A stretch of 31,918 nucleotides of DNA, from contig CAXNAA020000044.1 in assembly GCA_964200075.2 (NCBI GenBank), positions 1 to 31,918 of the forward strand, in the 5' to 3' direction. Below the pieces are notes generated by a model. That model saw only the letters and a program-made list of their open reading frames with translations. It did not search any database and was not told where the DNA came from. The DNA comes from Sphacelaria rigidula. Its lineage: Eukaryota; Phaeophyceae; Sphacelariales. Of the stretch, positions 8,370 to 18,998 are shown piece by piece. A program made the translations under genes and the position numbers. Position 1 is the first letter of the stretch, and each line of letters opens with the position of its first letter.

Positions 8370-9312
8370 TCTGGCGAGATGCCGCAGGGGTGGAAATATG
8401 TCACTACTAGAGTGCTACACAAGAAGAAGGATAGGATCTAGTGCGGTAGCTACATGGGCATTTCGCTGGTGGCACATGCTGCTAAAGTTCTCCTCAAAAC
8501 TGCAGCCGCAAGACTCGGTAACGTCTATGTGGAGGTAGCTACCTTCCCGGAAGAGCGGTGCGGAGTCCGGCGCCAACGATTGACCACCGACATGATGTTC
8601 GTAGTACGACGACCACAGGAATTGAGACGGGCGAGCAATGTCCCACTAAACATGTGCTTCATCGACCTGCAGAAGGCTTACGATCCCGTAAACTGCACGC
8701 TCCTGTGGGGCGTGCCTGCCCGGTTCGTAGTCCTGCCGTGGATAATGGCAATCATCCGTATGTTCCACGACGGCATGCGAGCTTGGGTACAGCTGGATGA
8801 TGTCAAACTTCTATTCAGCGTGGTTCCACGTCTGCGAGGGAGTCAGACAATCATGCGTTTTGTCCCTGCTGTTATTCAACATCTTCGGCGCAGCGTTGGC
8901 CGACGTAATTGTTCAGCGGTTCGCGGCGGACCTAGTCCTCGTTTCAGACTTGGTTTTTCAAGAAGATGCCTTCAAAAGATGACGATGATGAAATTCTGGA
9001 AGAGACGCCGCTGGAGAAGGTACGGCGCGCGATGTGAGCAACGCTACATGCGGGCGACACCGCCGTAGTCTCGAGGACCCCAGACGGGCTTGCCAGAGTG
9101 ATGGCGGTGGTAATGATGTGCCAGGAGTTCGGATTGACGGTATCGGAGAGCAAGATAGAATTCATGCACCTACGGTCAGCATCCAGGTTCACAGAGACCA
9201 CCCTGCACATCAGCGCGGCCGGTAAACGGTATAAGTAGACCCCCAAGTTTGCTTACCTTGGTGGCGCTGCCAGCGCGGGTGCAAAAATGTCCGTCGAAAT
9301 CGACCGCCGCAT
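8370..9312 (+). pseudogene. LINE-A reverse transcriptase remnant, catalytic box lost
   Basis: RT motifs appear in order: GEMPQGWKYV and VLHKKKDR, a stop at about 8438, then YMGISLVAHAAKVLLK, FPEERCGVRRQ, MMFVVRRPQEL and NMCFIDLQKAYDPVN (about 8650-8695). After a frameshift near 8800 the chain continues in another frame with VCEGVRQSCVLSLLLFNIFG. A third frame from about 9023 gives LHAGDTAVVSRTPDGLARVM, where the expected (F/Y)XDD box reads HAGD (9047-9058). GLTVSESKIEFMHLR and YLGGAASAG follow. Several stops and frame changes leave no functional enzyme. Confidence 0.85.
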
Positions 9313-9395
9313 CAATGAGTTGCTTTATTTTGTGGTTTCGCCACTTCCAGAGACAGCCACGGCTTTTACACTGCCGCATGGGTGTCTAACTGAGG
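9313..9395 (+). repeat. Repeat R5, copy inside LINE-A
   Basis: Directly after the LINE codons for EIDRRI the sequence changes to ATGAGTTGCTTTATTTTGTG, then CGCCACTTCCAGAGACAGCC, CACGGCTTTTACACTGCCGC and ATGGGTGTCT. The same block is on the opposite strand at 31005-31078. Because related LINEs normally continue with RT thumb/C-terminal codons here, this looks like the edge of another element inserted into LINE-A. Confidence 0.65.
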
Positions 9396-9951
9396 AAGGG
9401 ATGGAAGAGTTCGAGGACACGTGGCGACGTGAAGGCAAACGAAAATCGGACGGCCGGCACAAGAAGGAGTCTGCGGCGTGGAGAGCCGACAATCGGGGAA
9501 CTGTCATCGCTAGCACAACAACAGCAACATCTCGCGAAGAATCCAAGATGATAATTATCGAGGGAATGACCCGCTTTGTACCCAACGAGGGATGAATGTA
9601 AGAAGCTGGGCGAACACGGAAGCTGATGTGCCCCTGTCTTTGCCTGTCGGTTGTTGATCTTGTCCTCGGACGGTGGTATTGCGGTGCTCCCTGGTGCGTG
9701 TTCATACCTGCTCTTGTGAATGGTATTTTTTGGGTTTCGTCACTGCTGTAGTCATCCTCTTCTCTGTCGTCCGTTTCTCTTCCTCTCCATGTATAGGTGT
9801 GTGTTTTTCCCTCCGGGTGTGTGCAAGTAATATTTTGGTGCCTCGCTTCCGTAAGGGGTTCATGCATGAGCGCTTCACACTTGAAATAAGGAGGTCGAAA
9901 TAGATTAGCCGCACTCTGTTCTCACGGCTTCTTTGTTTTTCCTATCAAGTA
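9396..9951. other. Non-coding, possibly inserted-element interior
   Basis: A plus-strand ORF (9287-9595) continues from the LINE-A frame, but the part after 9395 has no RT homology I recognise. The rest is T/C-rich with no gene evident. Confidence 0.4.
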
Positions 9952-10039
9952 TAAGTGTGTGTTTTTGCGCGATACCTTTTCCACCGAAGCCATGTTGCAG
10001 AGGCCGGCCGTTGCTCTCTCTCTCTCTCTCTCTCTCTCT
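9952..10039 (+). repeat. Dispersed repeat R4 copy 2 and (CT)n tract
   Basis: GTGTGTTTTTGCGCGATACC...CCGAAGCCATGTTGCAGAGGCCGGCC repeats the 4345-4412 segment. It is followed at 10014-10039 by an uninterrupted CT dinucleotide tract. It precedes LINE-B by about 60 bases. Confidence 0.6.
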
Positions 10040-10094
10040 TTTCTTGTCTTCGTTTTATTTTCTTCTGTTTCTCTCACATGTTCTCTCTGGGTTA

Positions 10095-12560
10095 GAGTTA
10101 GACCACCCAATCGACCACCACCGCACCGACCACCACCGCACGGACGGCTGCGAAGGAGTTCACCGAAGCTATCCTCGAAGCAGCACAGACAGTCCTCCCG
10201 GAAGAGACACGGATACCACACACGCCGGAATGGTGTGAAAGCCTCGACACGAGAGCAACGGTAGCGGCAGGGCCTCCCAAACTACGTGAGGCACGCTAAG
10301 TGATGAAGCAAAACCGGACCCCAGCGACGTGGAGAGCACTCGGAGCCGCGCGTAAGGAAGTACATGCAGCGATAAACGATGGCATCGATGCACATCTGGA
10401 GAGGTTCGTGGCGGGGCTAGAAGTGATCTGCAAGGATCGTGACGTGAGGGGACTGCACAAACACCTCAAGATATCGGTGGGTCTTGGCAGGAGGCGATCC
10501 GGTGGGCAGCGGTTTATCAAGGACGAGAACGGCGCTCTACTGAGCAACAATCTCGATATCCGAAAACGTTGACCGGGGTTCTTCCGTATCCTGCTCAACA
10601 CCAAACCGCCCATGCTGAACCCAACCATCATCGAGGAGGTGAAGCAACCTCCGGCAGCATCACCCACCGGATATTCGACACCACCTCGGCCAGTCCCAAC
10701 GTTGGAGAAGACCAGATGAGCAGTCCGGGGGATGCACCACTGGAAACTGACACGACCCCCTCCATGTAGAGCTACTCAAGATCGACAGCCGCGCCGAACC
10801 CATGGTTCTCGAACGCTCCTATGTCATTCTCGTCGAGGTGTGGGACGGAGGGGAAGTCCCGCGGGAGAGGAAAGGCGCAACCACCAAAGTGCTGTGCAAG
10901 AAATCGGGCCAATCCAACTGTAACAACCACAGGGGAATCTCATTGGTCTCGCACGCAGGGAAAGAGCTTCTGAAGATAGTGGTCAACCGCCTCAGCGACT
11001 ACTGCGAAGACCACGGGATACTACCCGAGGAACAGTGCGGTTTCCGACCTGATCGACCCACCGCCGACATGCTGTTTGTAGTACGCCGACTCCAGGAGCT
11101 GGGGAGGCGACGGGCGGAGACTACCGCTAAATATGTGCCTCGTCGACCTCTAGACCTATGACTCGGTCGACAGAGAGTTTCTGTTGCAGGTGCTGGCACG
11201 AGCTGGTATTTCGAAGGAGATTGTAGCAGTTATCCGTCAATTTTACGACGGTATTCAGGCCCGTGTACACATGGGCGACGGGGAGCTCTCAGCGTGGGGT
11301 TGGAATCACACAAGGTCTCCGGCAAGGATTTGTGCTGTCTCCGCTGCTGTTCAATATTTTCTTCGCACCGGTGCTCAAGCTAGTCCTCGTGCGATTCAGC
11401 GAGGATGACATCATATATAGAGAGAGAGACAAGGATATGGTACATCTCGACGAGGAGATGGAAGGGGGAAAGACCTCTGGAACGCCTAGGGAGAGCAAAA
11501 AAGCTACATACCGACGACGCCGGCGTCACCTGGAAATTTCCCGACGGCCTGGTGAGGATTGTGACCGTTTTAGTGGACGCGTTGGGAGCCCTTGGACTGA
11601 CGGTGTCGGAGAAGACGGAGACTCTCTTGATGCGAGTACCGGAGAAATCACCAAAGAAGGGGGGGGCACCAGCATGACCTCGCCCCCCACTGGTCATCGA
11701 AGCAGCGGGCCAGAAGTACGCATAGGCCACTAAGTTCCGACCCTCGGGCAGACTCATCAACGAGGATGGCGATTTTACGCGAGAGATCGACAATCAGAGC
11801 AGAGCCGCCCAGGAAGTTCTCCCGGGAGCTCTTTGACCTACCGAAAGCACCGCGGAGACTCAATGTCCGACTGCTGGAAAGCGGAGGCGATGCAGGGCCT
11901 ACCGTACGGACGCATGATGCGAACCTCGCGTTGCGAGCACTACGAGTTGCTGAGAAGGATACACGACCCGCTCCTCCTGCGAGTTATCGAGTTCCGCCGC
12001 GTATGTGGCACATACCGACAGTATTCATACGCCCAGGCCCTGAAGAAGACCGAATGCCAAGGAGCTGCTCGCAGTAGCCCTGGCTAGACCGCACAGACGA
12101 CCACCGAAGCGACCTGCATTCGCGACACTCGTGGGGGGGGAGGATCCAGGACCAGGGTATCCGGAGCAAAACTGGCTTAAGTGCCTGAGGGACGATCTCA
12201 AGTTTTCGGAGTCACAGACGGCTCTACGGATGACAACCGGCAAACGTTCGGAGTTGACAGCGTCCTCTGGCCCTCAGCAGCGAAGAAGTAGGGGCGCATA
12301 TCGTGGCACGCAGGGGTGCTGTTGGGTGCGGAGATGTATACGGCCTAGTGGCACGAGGACCAAGAAGAGGCCAGCCGAATATGTGCGTTTAAACGTGACA
12401 TCAAGGAAGTCAATACCACAATGATAACGGCTTAAAGGAGGAGGGGGGAACAAACGGGGGAATAAGCGAAGAAAGCTCCAAACCGAGTATGCCAATGCGG
12501 CCGCGGAGAGCAGGAGGAAGATGGCAGAACATGGTGGAGGTCGCAGAAACGCCCACCATC
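10095..12560 (+). mobile_element. LINE-B: decayed non-LTR retrotransposon, linker to C-terminus
   Basis: This is a second plus-strand LINE remnant of the same broad family as LINE-A. Pieces in order: a linker region (EFTEAILEAAQTVLPEETRI and ATWRALGAARKEVHAAI, with a stop between them at about 10300), LLNTKPPMLNPTIIEE, the RT fingers/palm (10802-11160), AYDSV onward after a frame change (11160-11250), a thumb region (11263-11400), an altered YXDD box (11507-11518) and C-terminal sequence through GGEDPGPGYPEQNWLKCLRDD (about 12130-12200). No endonuclease domain is visible upstream, so it is 5'-truncated or deleted. Each intact-looking piece sits in a different frame, so several small indels have accumulated. 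Confidence 0.85.
10802..11677 (+). pseudogene. LINE-B reverse transcriptase core remnant
   Basis: [38 protein letters not shown] and [20 protein letters not shown] are a well-preserved RT fingers/palm start. A frameshift near 11140 breaks the expected FIDLxKAYDSV motif into an altered LVDL and YDSV, and the reading continues with LLQVLARAGISKEIVAVIRQ. Another change gives GITQGLRQGFVLSPLLFNIF at about 11290-11355. A third frame (11405-11677) holds LHTDDAGVTWKFPDGLV: the (F/Y)XDD box is HTDD, keeping both aspartates but not the aromatic residue. GLTVSEKTETLLMRVP follows. It cannot make a single enzyme. Confidence 0.85.
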
Positions 12561-13339
12561 CCCCCATATATTTCTCCTTCTTGGTAAGTAACTCCTTCCG
12601 TGGTACCCCTCCCTCGATGTGGTGCGTTGTTATGTAGTGCTTTTCTTGTAAACTCTATTAGTAGTGTATCTGTACATTCAGGTGTCCCTCAAATATCTGC
12701 GTACGGCGGGGTGTACGTGATCGGTGAAACCCATCGTGGAACCTCCAGCATAATAAGAATGTGGGGTGCCGCGTCGTTGTTTTGGAATTGAGCATGCAAG
12801 CAACATGTGTACCTTGATAATTCTAGACCCCCAGGCGTGGTATGGATGGGGAAAGGACACAGCCGACGTAACACCCGGCGGGTAATACACCTCGGCCTAG
12901 TAGAGGTACAAGGAAAGAACGATGCGAATCGTATTGCTATGGTTGGTGATCTTTGGCTGCTGAATTTAGCTCTTTGTCTGTTTAGCTTCGCGTGTCGAGT
13001 GGGAACGTTGGGTTCCGGATCCAGAAGTCCGGATGGTCGCCGACGGCAGGGGATCTCATGGGGTTAGCAGTATTTATAATATATATTATAATATGTGTAT
13101 CACGTCTGTGTTGATTGTTCTGTGTCCCAACTTATTTTTATTTGATTCACTATACCTTATTTTGGGCAGGTAGCCAGTGAACACGGAAGACTTCCGCATC
13201 AGATTCCAAGTACGGAAATAGAAGTACTGCGCAGATATCGGAACGGTTTTCTAATGTGAAGACAGCAGCGACAACAGCAACAGCAACAACAAAATGTTTT
13301 TCATCTTCACTTTTCCTCACTTTTCTTGACTTTTCTTCG
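12561..13339. other. No gene seen; AT palindrome
   Basis: Contains a perfect 18-base palindrome TTATAATATATATTATAA at 13074-13091. Short ORFs only. Confidence 0.5.
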
Positions 13340-13447
13340 GGGAGTGTTTCCGTTTTCGTCTAGTATCGGGTACGTCTATCATGTGGATAATGACCACGGC
13401 TGGGTCCCAGGGGGATTAGGTGATATGCGACAATCGAACCAATCAAG
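13340..13447 (+). repeat. Dispersed repeat R3, copy 3
   Basis: GGGAGTGTTTCCGTTTTCGT, GGGTACGTCTATCATGTGGA, TAATGACCACGG and GGGGGATTAGGTGATATGCG align with 4605-4706 and 4229-4312. A CAA/CAG-rich stretch lies just upstream (about 13263-13290) and a TTG tract precedes the 4605 copy, so repeat-associated simple sequence may be part of the element. Confidence 0.65.
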
Positions 13448-16020
13448 AATAAAAACTCACGGGCACCCTCGCCCCCTCCAAGGCGTACGTTACGACGAAT
13501 CAGGTGTCATATTCCAGGAGAGTGTCTTCTTTTCGCAGAAGGGGTGCGCTCTATTCTGGTGTTGGTCTGCTACACCAGTGCGTGTACTAACAGTACACTA
13601 TAATAGAGTACATACAGTACCACCAGGCAGTGGAGTATACTGTGCTACTGACGATGGTGTACACTAGCCCAGTATATAGTTTTAGTGCAGATATCCTGTG
13701 TATAGAACAGACTTTCATGACCCTGAAAAGAGCAGCCGTTGCGATACATCAGGACTGAGCTTGGTTCTTGCATGATACGCCGACTTGAACCAGACAACCA
13801 GACCTAGTTAATGTACCATGATGGACCCTGGGAGAACGTGATGCCGAGCTCAGCGGTCGGGATGGCGTTGCTCCACCTGTTCTGGACACCGCGACAGCAG
13901 CAACCCATCTCGACGCAACGGCCGAGTGGATACGGGCTTTGCCTTCGTGTGAAATGGTGTAGGCTATTGGTGGTGCCGGTCGTTTTCGCCTCGTCTTTCG
14001 CAGCTTCGTGGCAACCTGGTCAACCTCCATACCTATGATACTGTTTTAAGAGGGTGGAGGTCACCGTGAGAGACGTGAACAAACTACAGACGGTTGGATC
14101 GTGGAAAATAACCAGTGGGATTCGTTGTTGTTCTTCGACTACGAGTATGTATTTTGCTTCACGCAGATGACCGAAATACAAAGGAGATGGATACTTCCGC
14201 TTGTGTATTTGATGGAAGATGGGAGGGTATGTTGCACTTTCCCAGGTCCATGTGAGGGGCACGTGGTAACGAGCGTCGATCTACGTCAACGGGTCTGAAC
14301 TCGAAACCCTCCAGACGAATATGGTTAGGAAAATAAATGATAAGATACCACTTAGACACTCTGGGCCAGACCAACCCAAGTTGTGCGCGTCTCTATGCTA
14401 TAGCCTGTCGTGGTGGATGTACATAGAAAACAACAAACAGGAGGATGCCCCGGTCAAATGAGGGACGCACGATATTATCATCTTTGCCCCTTGAGGTGGG
14501 CGTAGGCAAATATGATACACCTGGTGTACCGAAATACCTGGGGTACCGAAACCAACCGATACTACTATTATACTACTGTCGCGATGTCAGGTACACGTCC
14601 TGGGACGGACACACGCCCTCTCCCTCACTCGCTCTACCTTTGGACCGACGCAATGCCTCGATCCGCTACGTGTTCTGTGCCTTTCTCGCTAGAGCTGTAT
14701 ATTATATGGGTGGATAGCCACTAGTAAAAAATTATCGACACTCCATATTGACGCCGCTATTTATCCCATGTGTGATGTCCTTGACAGGTTATACTGTATT
14801 TCAACCGATGGTTCAGTATGTTCTTCTTCGCAATGACTCTCTGCACGTACGCGTACAAGGCGCGGCATTTCTACTATCCGGGGGGAGCTTTGGGGGTCGA
14901 AATCAGGTCGGAGACAAGAGTCCTCATGGCTCACCAATTGTAAGCCATTTGTCGTGTGTGCCGCATGTATCCTGCCGCCCTTAACACGCAGCATGGGCAC
15001 AACTCCTCCAGCAACATTCAGGCAATCGAAGATCCTGCTACATCACCACCGTCGCTGGCAAGGTCGGCGCACGGGAAACCTTCTAAACGTCCTTGTTTGG
15101 TACTGCTGAATTGCTACTACTTGGATAGACATGACACTAAGTTTAACGTCCACGCCAGGCGCAGGTTCAGGTGCCTGGTTCGTGTCGCGGAAGACCACTT
15201 GGGCACTTCATCAGTATCATCAGGCATTCCATTGGCATTTTCTTCGGCGGTGTTTGGGAGCTAGGTTCGCCACCCTGATCAGCCTCGCTTGATGTTCTCC
15301 CTCTGTCGCGCTTTTGGATCGCAGTCTCACCTTCTTATACGCGGTGGTGGAGATCTTGAGACTGTTCTTGGCGTCGAAGGGAAACAAGGCAGAACAGATC
15401 AATCCTCTTGTAACGTGAGTTGTTCAGTTGACCCATTTCGGTGGAGGGCAGGATATTGAGTCCCTATCGATAATAGAAGTAGGTCTATGTCCACCTCTGT
15501 CCGCGTGTTCCACGCCTTCGCTCACTAATCATACAAACGCGATGAGACAAACGCTGAAAAGCTGTACTTCGACTGTAGAAAATAGCTCGCTGACCTCGGC
15601 AATAGCTCCCCACGTTCAGTCATTTTGTTTGTTGACAATTTTTTCTTCATCGTAATCAAAATTGTTGGGCGCTGAATACACCGTGAACGGTACGCTTAAA
15701 CTGTTTAGATTTCGCGTTTGGGCAACTTCTGTCGGAGCTGACATCATGTTTAATCATACCTTGGGCTGATGTTCCCCTGCCCCTCGGGAACATATTTTTA
15801 TAACCTTCAACCTCAAGCCTCCTCTCCCTGCTTCGCAGCGTTTACACGCCGTCTCACGTTCCTGAAATGGGGTTCAAGCGCCAGTGTGGTGTTACTCATT
15901 AGCTGCAAATGCGGGGTTCAGTGTCGCATGCTATAATGTTTTACAAGTGTGAAGTTTTCTACAGTTTTGACGCGAACAAAAGGCTATAAGGTCCACGCCC
16001 CTGGGACAAACTTTGAAGCC
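13448..16020. other. No gene seen
   Basis: Several ORFs of 60-102 codons occur on both strands and overlap one another (for example 14020-14374 minus with 14101-14298 plus). None has a recognisable motif or convincing splice signals. GTAC-rich sequence around 13580-13670 shows weak internal symmetry. Confidence 0.45.
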
Positions 16021-16293
16021 CTAACTCGTGGGAACAACAATTAATTCGTGTTCATCTTTCAGTCGAGCTACATTGAGATGGTGCTTCAAAAGAATACTGC
16101 TGGCCAAAATCGGTCCCGCTCTTGAATTGACCATCATCCACAAAATACGACTTTCTACAACTTTGCCGAATGTTAGCTCAATCCAACAGTACAGTAGACA
16201 CGGGATTTTTTTCCTTGTGAAAAAGCGAGAGCCTAGTTCGGCATGGCTTCGGGGTACATTGACCATGCAGTTCGTCTTCCAGGTCACAACCAA
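16021..16293 (-). other. ORF of 90 codons, coding status unclear
   Basis: The minus-strand frame contains GSRFFTRKKIPCLLYCWIEL and ILASSILLKHHLNVARLKDE, with a plausible mix of charged and hydrophobic residues. A plus-strand ORF covers the same bases (16028-16399) and neither has a recognised domain. It could be a degraded exon or chance. Confidence 0.15.
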
Positions 16294-16504
16294 TCACGGA
16301 CTACTACGAGGACACAATTCCCGCACGAGAACATATCGCAGGATCTGGTCTTTACAAACACTCTGTTTACCGTACTTCCAGCTGAACGTCCCCCGGTAAC
16401 ATCCGACGAAAGCTCGCTTGGTGCCCTCTCTGTAAATGTAAGATATACCGATGACCTGTCAATATGGCCTGTCAGTATAACCAATATTAAAAAAAAAATA
16501 GCGG

Positions 16505-16732
16505 TTGCGCCACAATGTAACTCTTATTCGTTCGTGCGAAAACCCTCGACCACTCAGGTCTCTGGGCTTGGCGATTCCGGTGGTGTTGCTCTATGCATAC
16601 AGTCTATCCCTTCAAACCTACGTCCTTCGGCTGGATGTGATTGTGGCCGTGATTGGACTAGCCTTTGTTGGGTTCGAAGGTCTTCTTGGTGTCGGGACGG
16701 CAATTTCATTCTATCAAGCTTTCAGAGGCTAA
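16505..16732 (+). other. ORF of 75 codons with two hydrophobic stretches
   Basis: The product has two hydrophobic stretches (LGLAIPVVLLYAYSLSL and VIVAVIGLAFVGFEGLLGVG) that could be membrane helices, separated by a short polar loop. It starts at an ATG. I know no family for it, and a second plus-strand frame (16243-16782) overlaps it. It may be an exon of a membrane protein or a chance hydrophobic frame. Confidence 0.2.
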
Positions 16733-17275
16733 CAGCTACTTCATCGTACCGAGGGCTGGTGCGAGGGTACGGTGTGCAGTGATGGGTTAAATCTCCTTTT
16801 ACTAAACCTAGTACTATAACTACCCCAATCGAAGGTGCACGGAGAACTCTCGGGAATGAAGTGTACAGGGGGCACCCTAGTCAATTTGTGCGTTCGCAGA
16901 GCTCAAACGCATCCTGTGTACACCGGCGAGCAGCTGCGACTTACCCTCGACGGATTTGAATTTGTGTGTAACTCTAAGCCGACGTATTTGTATTACGATT
17001 TGTTCAACCATGGAGTTTGGTGGCTGAGTTCCTCTTCAAGTTCTACCGTTGACAAAAACAAGAGCGACGACACAGTCGGTTTGCTACCGAGAGCTTTGGT
17101 CTTGACCTGTTGCGCAAACCCAGGGTCGAAAAGTTGCGATTATAGGAATGTGTGGGCGGGGATGGCTGGCTATCATCACTACTACATCCCTTCACCTCTG
17201 GTCATCTACTGCAACATCGTAAAATCGTGTTTTTGCCACACCGAGGGCATATAGGGCGGATTGAGAGGATTACTT

Positions 17276-17325
17276 ATATCTATATATCTATATATATATA
17301 TATACGAAGTATGTACTTCGTATAT
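17276..17325. repeat. (TA)n tract ending in a 12-base hairpin
   Basis: A TA-rich tract (about 17276-17306) runs into ATATACGAAGTA, TG, TACTTCGTATAT (17300-17325), perfect 12-base arms with a 2-base loop. Confidence 0.9.
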
Positions 17326-18582
17326 GTGTCTGTTGGCGAACATGTCGTTGTGTTCGGGTGTAGCGCTTACATATTAGTAGTCGCATGGAGGGTGCTAAAC
17401 AACTACAAGAGCTGACTGGCGCAATTGTTTGAAAGGAGCATCTGGTCATGATAGCGCTATCCCTTGCTGAAAGACCATCCAAAATATCGTCGTCTATGGT
17501 AAGAATTGAACATAATAATGATGAGCGCATATCACCGCCAGGTAACGTACCTCTTTGTCACTATGAAGTGCGATGCCCGGATATCGCCGAAAATACTTTG
17601 AATAATACTCCGCGATCCGGAAATCATGCCGTATCGGAGCTACGTTCGTGCGAGTTGGTCGCCGACGGCCATAGTAGGCACTGATTGTTTTTCGTCGAAC
17701 CGTAGTCCTAACCCAACCCTTACCTCCACCGCATGCCGAGAACCCTCCGGCGAGGAGGGTACAGAGGGTGCTCTAGGACGAGTGCGCATTGGTGGAGCTC
17801 AGATAGTCGGCAACGTATGTACCGTCTCGAGCAAAAACGCTTCCTGGGCATGCTGGTAAACACCTGGTACTGTGGACCCGCAGAAGATCCTAATAATATA
17901 TGATAGTCTAAACCTAAACCAAGTATATAGTTCAACCATGCCATTACTTTACATCTCGCGCAACCTTCTGCAGGATTTTGGGTTTATGAGGCGCCCTACG
18001 GGTATGAGTGATCGTTTCCGCACACACAAAATAGATTAGCTTGAAGGTACTGCTGCATGGGTCGTAGAAGCACCCTTCAAATTCGTCTTCAAGTTTTCCT
18101 GCGTTTTGTTTAACGTGGGATTTACATTTCATCCCTGGGGTTTATGCATATATATATATATATATATATACGGACATGCCTCGCGAAACGCCGCTGGTCT
18201 AAATAACTCAACATGGTTGTCACCGTATCGGCACGTAGTGCGATCTCTTCGCATCACGTCACTGGGCCCGCTCTTTTTCGCACAATCGTTGAAAGACCAC
18301 TTGATCCACTTGATGAAGTTCGTTGAAAAGTTCGCATAGATGTTATGGTTGGGAAGAATGCGAACAGTACTACGGGCGTCAATTCAATCTTGCAGTCCTC
18401 GTGGATTGGGCTGTTTCTGCCCACGCGCGCGCTCCTGTTTCCGCTGTCATAGGTCTATCCTCCAGCTCGAAAGAAGGGCTGCTGTGATACGACCGGCGAG
18501 GTGCTGTTGCTATCAATTATGACATATTTCTTCATAATGGCGCTCGTGAACATTTCACTCGGAACCAGATTTTCAGCCTCAC
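17326..18582. other. No gene seen; (AT)n tract
   Basis: An (AT)n microsatellite lies at 18147-18170. Short ORFs on both strands are without recognisable content. Confidence 0.5.
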
Positions 18583-18843
18583 CTTATTTGCTGACAGAAG
18601 CCACACTGTTCTCGATGTACATGTACCCACCATGACAGTGGCGGGGTCATCAATACAACTCCATCAATACGCTGGTTAAATTTTCGTGCCTTTTTTTCAA
18701 GATGAGGAGCTTTATCTACGTCATACGCATGGACCCTTTGGTTTTTCAAGTTCCTCATCGATCTCATCAAACGAAGCTCTTCTGCTTCATGAAGGTTTTC
18801 GTGGTAATGAAGGTAGCCATCGAGCGCATCAAAACGACAGTGA
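18583..18843 (-). CDS. Candidate exon of an unidentified gene, 261 bases
   Basis: Within a 139-codon minus-strand ORF (18579-18998) the part from 18843 down to 18583 is the most protein-like, rich in charged residues (HYHENLHEAEELRLMRSMRN and KAPHLEKKARKFNQRIDGVV). It is bounded upstream by a possible acceptor CCCCTCAG (ending 18844) and downstream by a donor-like AATAAG|GTGAGG just before the stop. The exon would be phase-symmetric. The helical, basic middle could be an alpha-helical domain, but I recognise no family. No partner exon was identified. Confidence 0.3.
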
Positions 18844-18998
18844 CTGAGGGGTGCCGCTTGGGTAAAAACTGTGGAGACGACACTGGTACGTGTGTGCCAC
18901 CTGTGCACGGCTAACCGATCCCGAAGTGTGATCGGGAGTGGACGGAACCGCTCGGGAAAGCGGGATACCGGACCGGCATAATACGAAGGCCTCCCCAT

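Larger units (their letters stand above)
8034..9312 (+). mobile_element. LINE-A: decayed non-LTR retrotransposon
   Basis: This is a plus-strand remnant of a LINE-type element. An endonuclease fragment (about 8080-8345) runs directly and in frame into reverse transcriptase sequence (from about 8370). The rest of the endonuclease and the usual long linker to RT are missing, so an internal deletion is inferred. The RT has FIDLQKAYD, a frameshifted thumb region and a C-terminal piece ending FAYLGGAASAG...MSVEIDRRI at about 9312. Stops occur at about 8283 and 8438 and again near 9034 and 9237. The polymerase box is HAGD instead of the canonical (F/Y)XDD, so the copy is dead. The 5' end is uncertain. 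Confidence 0.85.

Noticed and set aside
17300-17325. Resemblance to a loxP recombinase site (TATACGAAGT / ACTTCGTATA)
   Set aside because: The arms are in the opposite relative orientation to loxP and the spacer is 2 bases, not 8. The dyad grows out of a TA microsatellite, so the likeness is coincidental.
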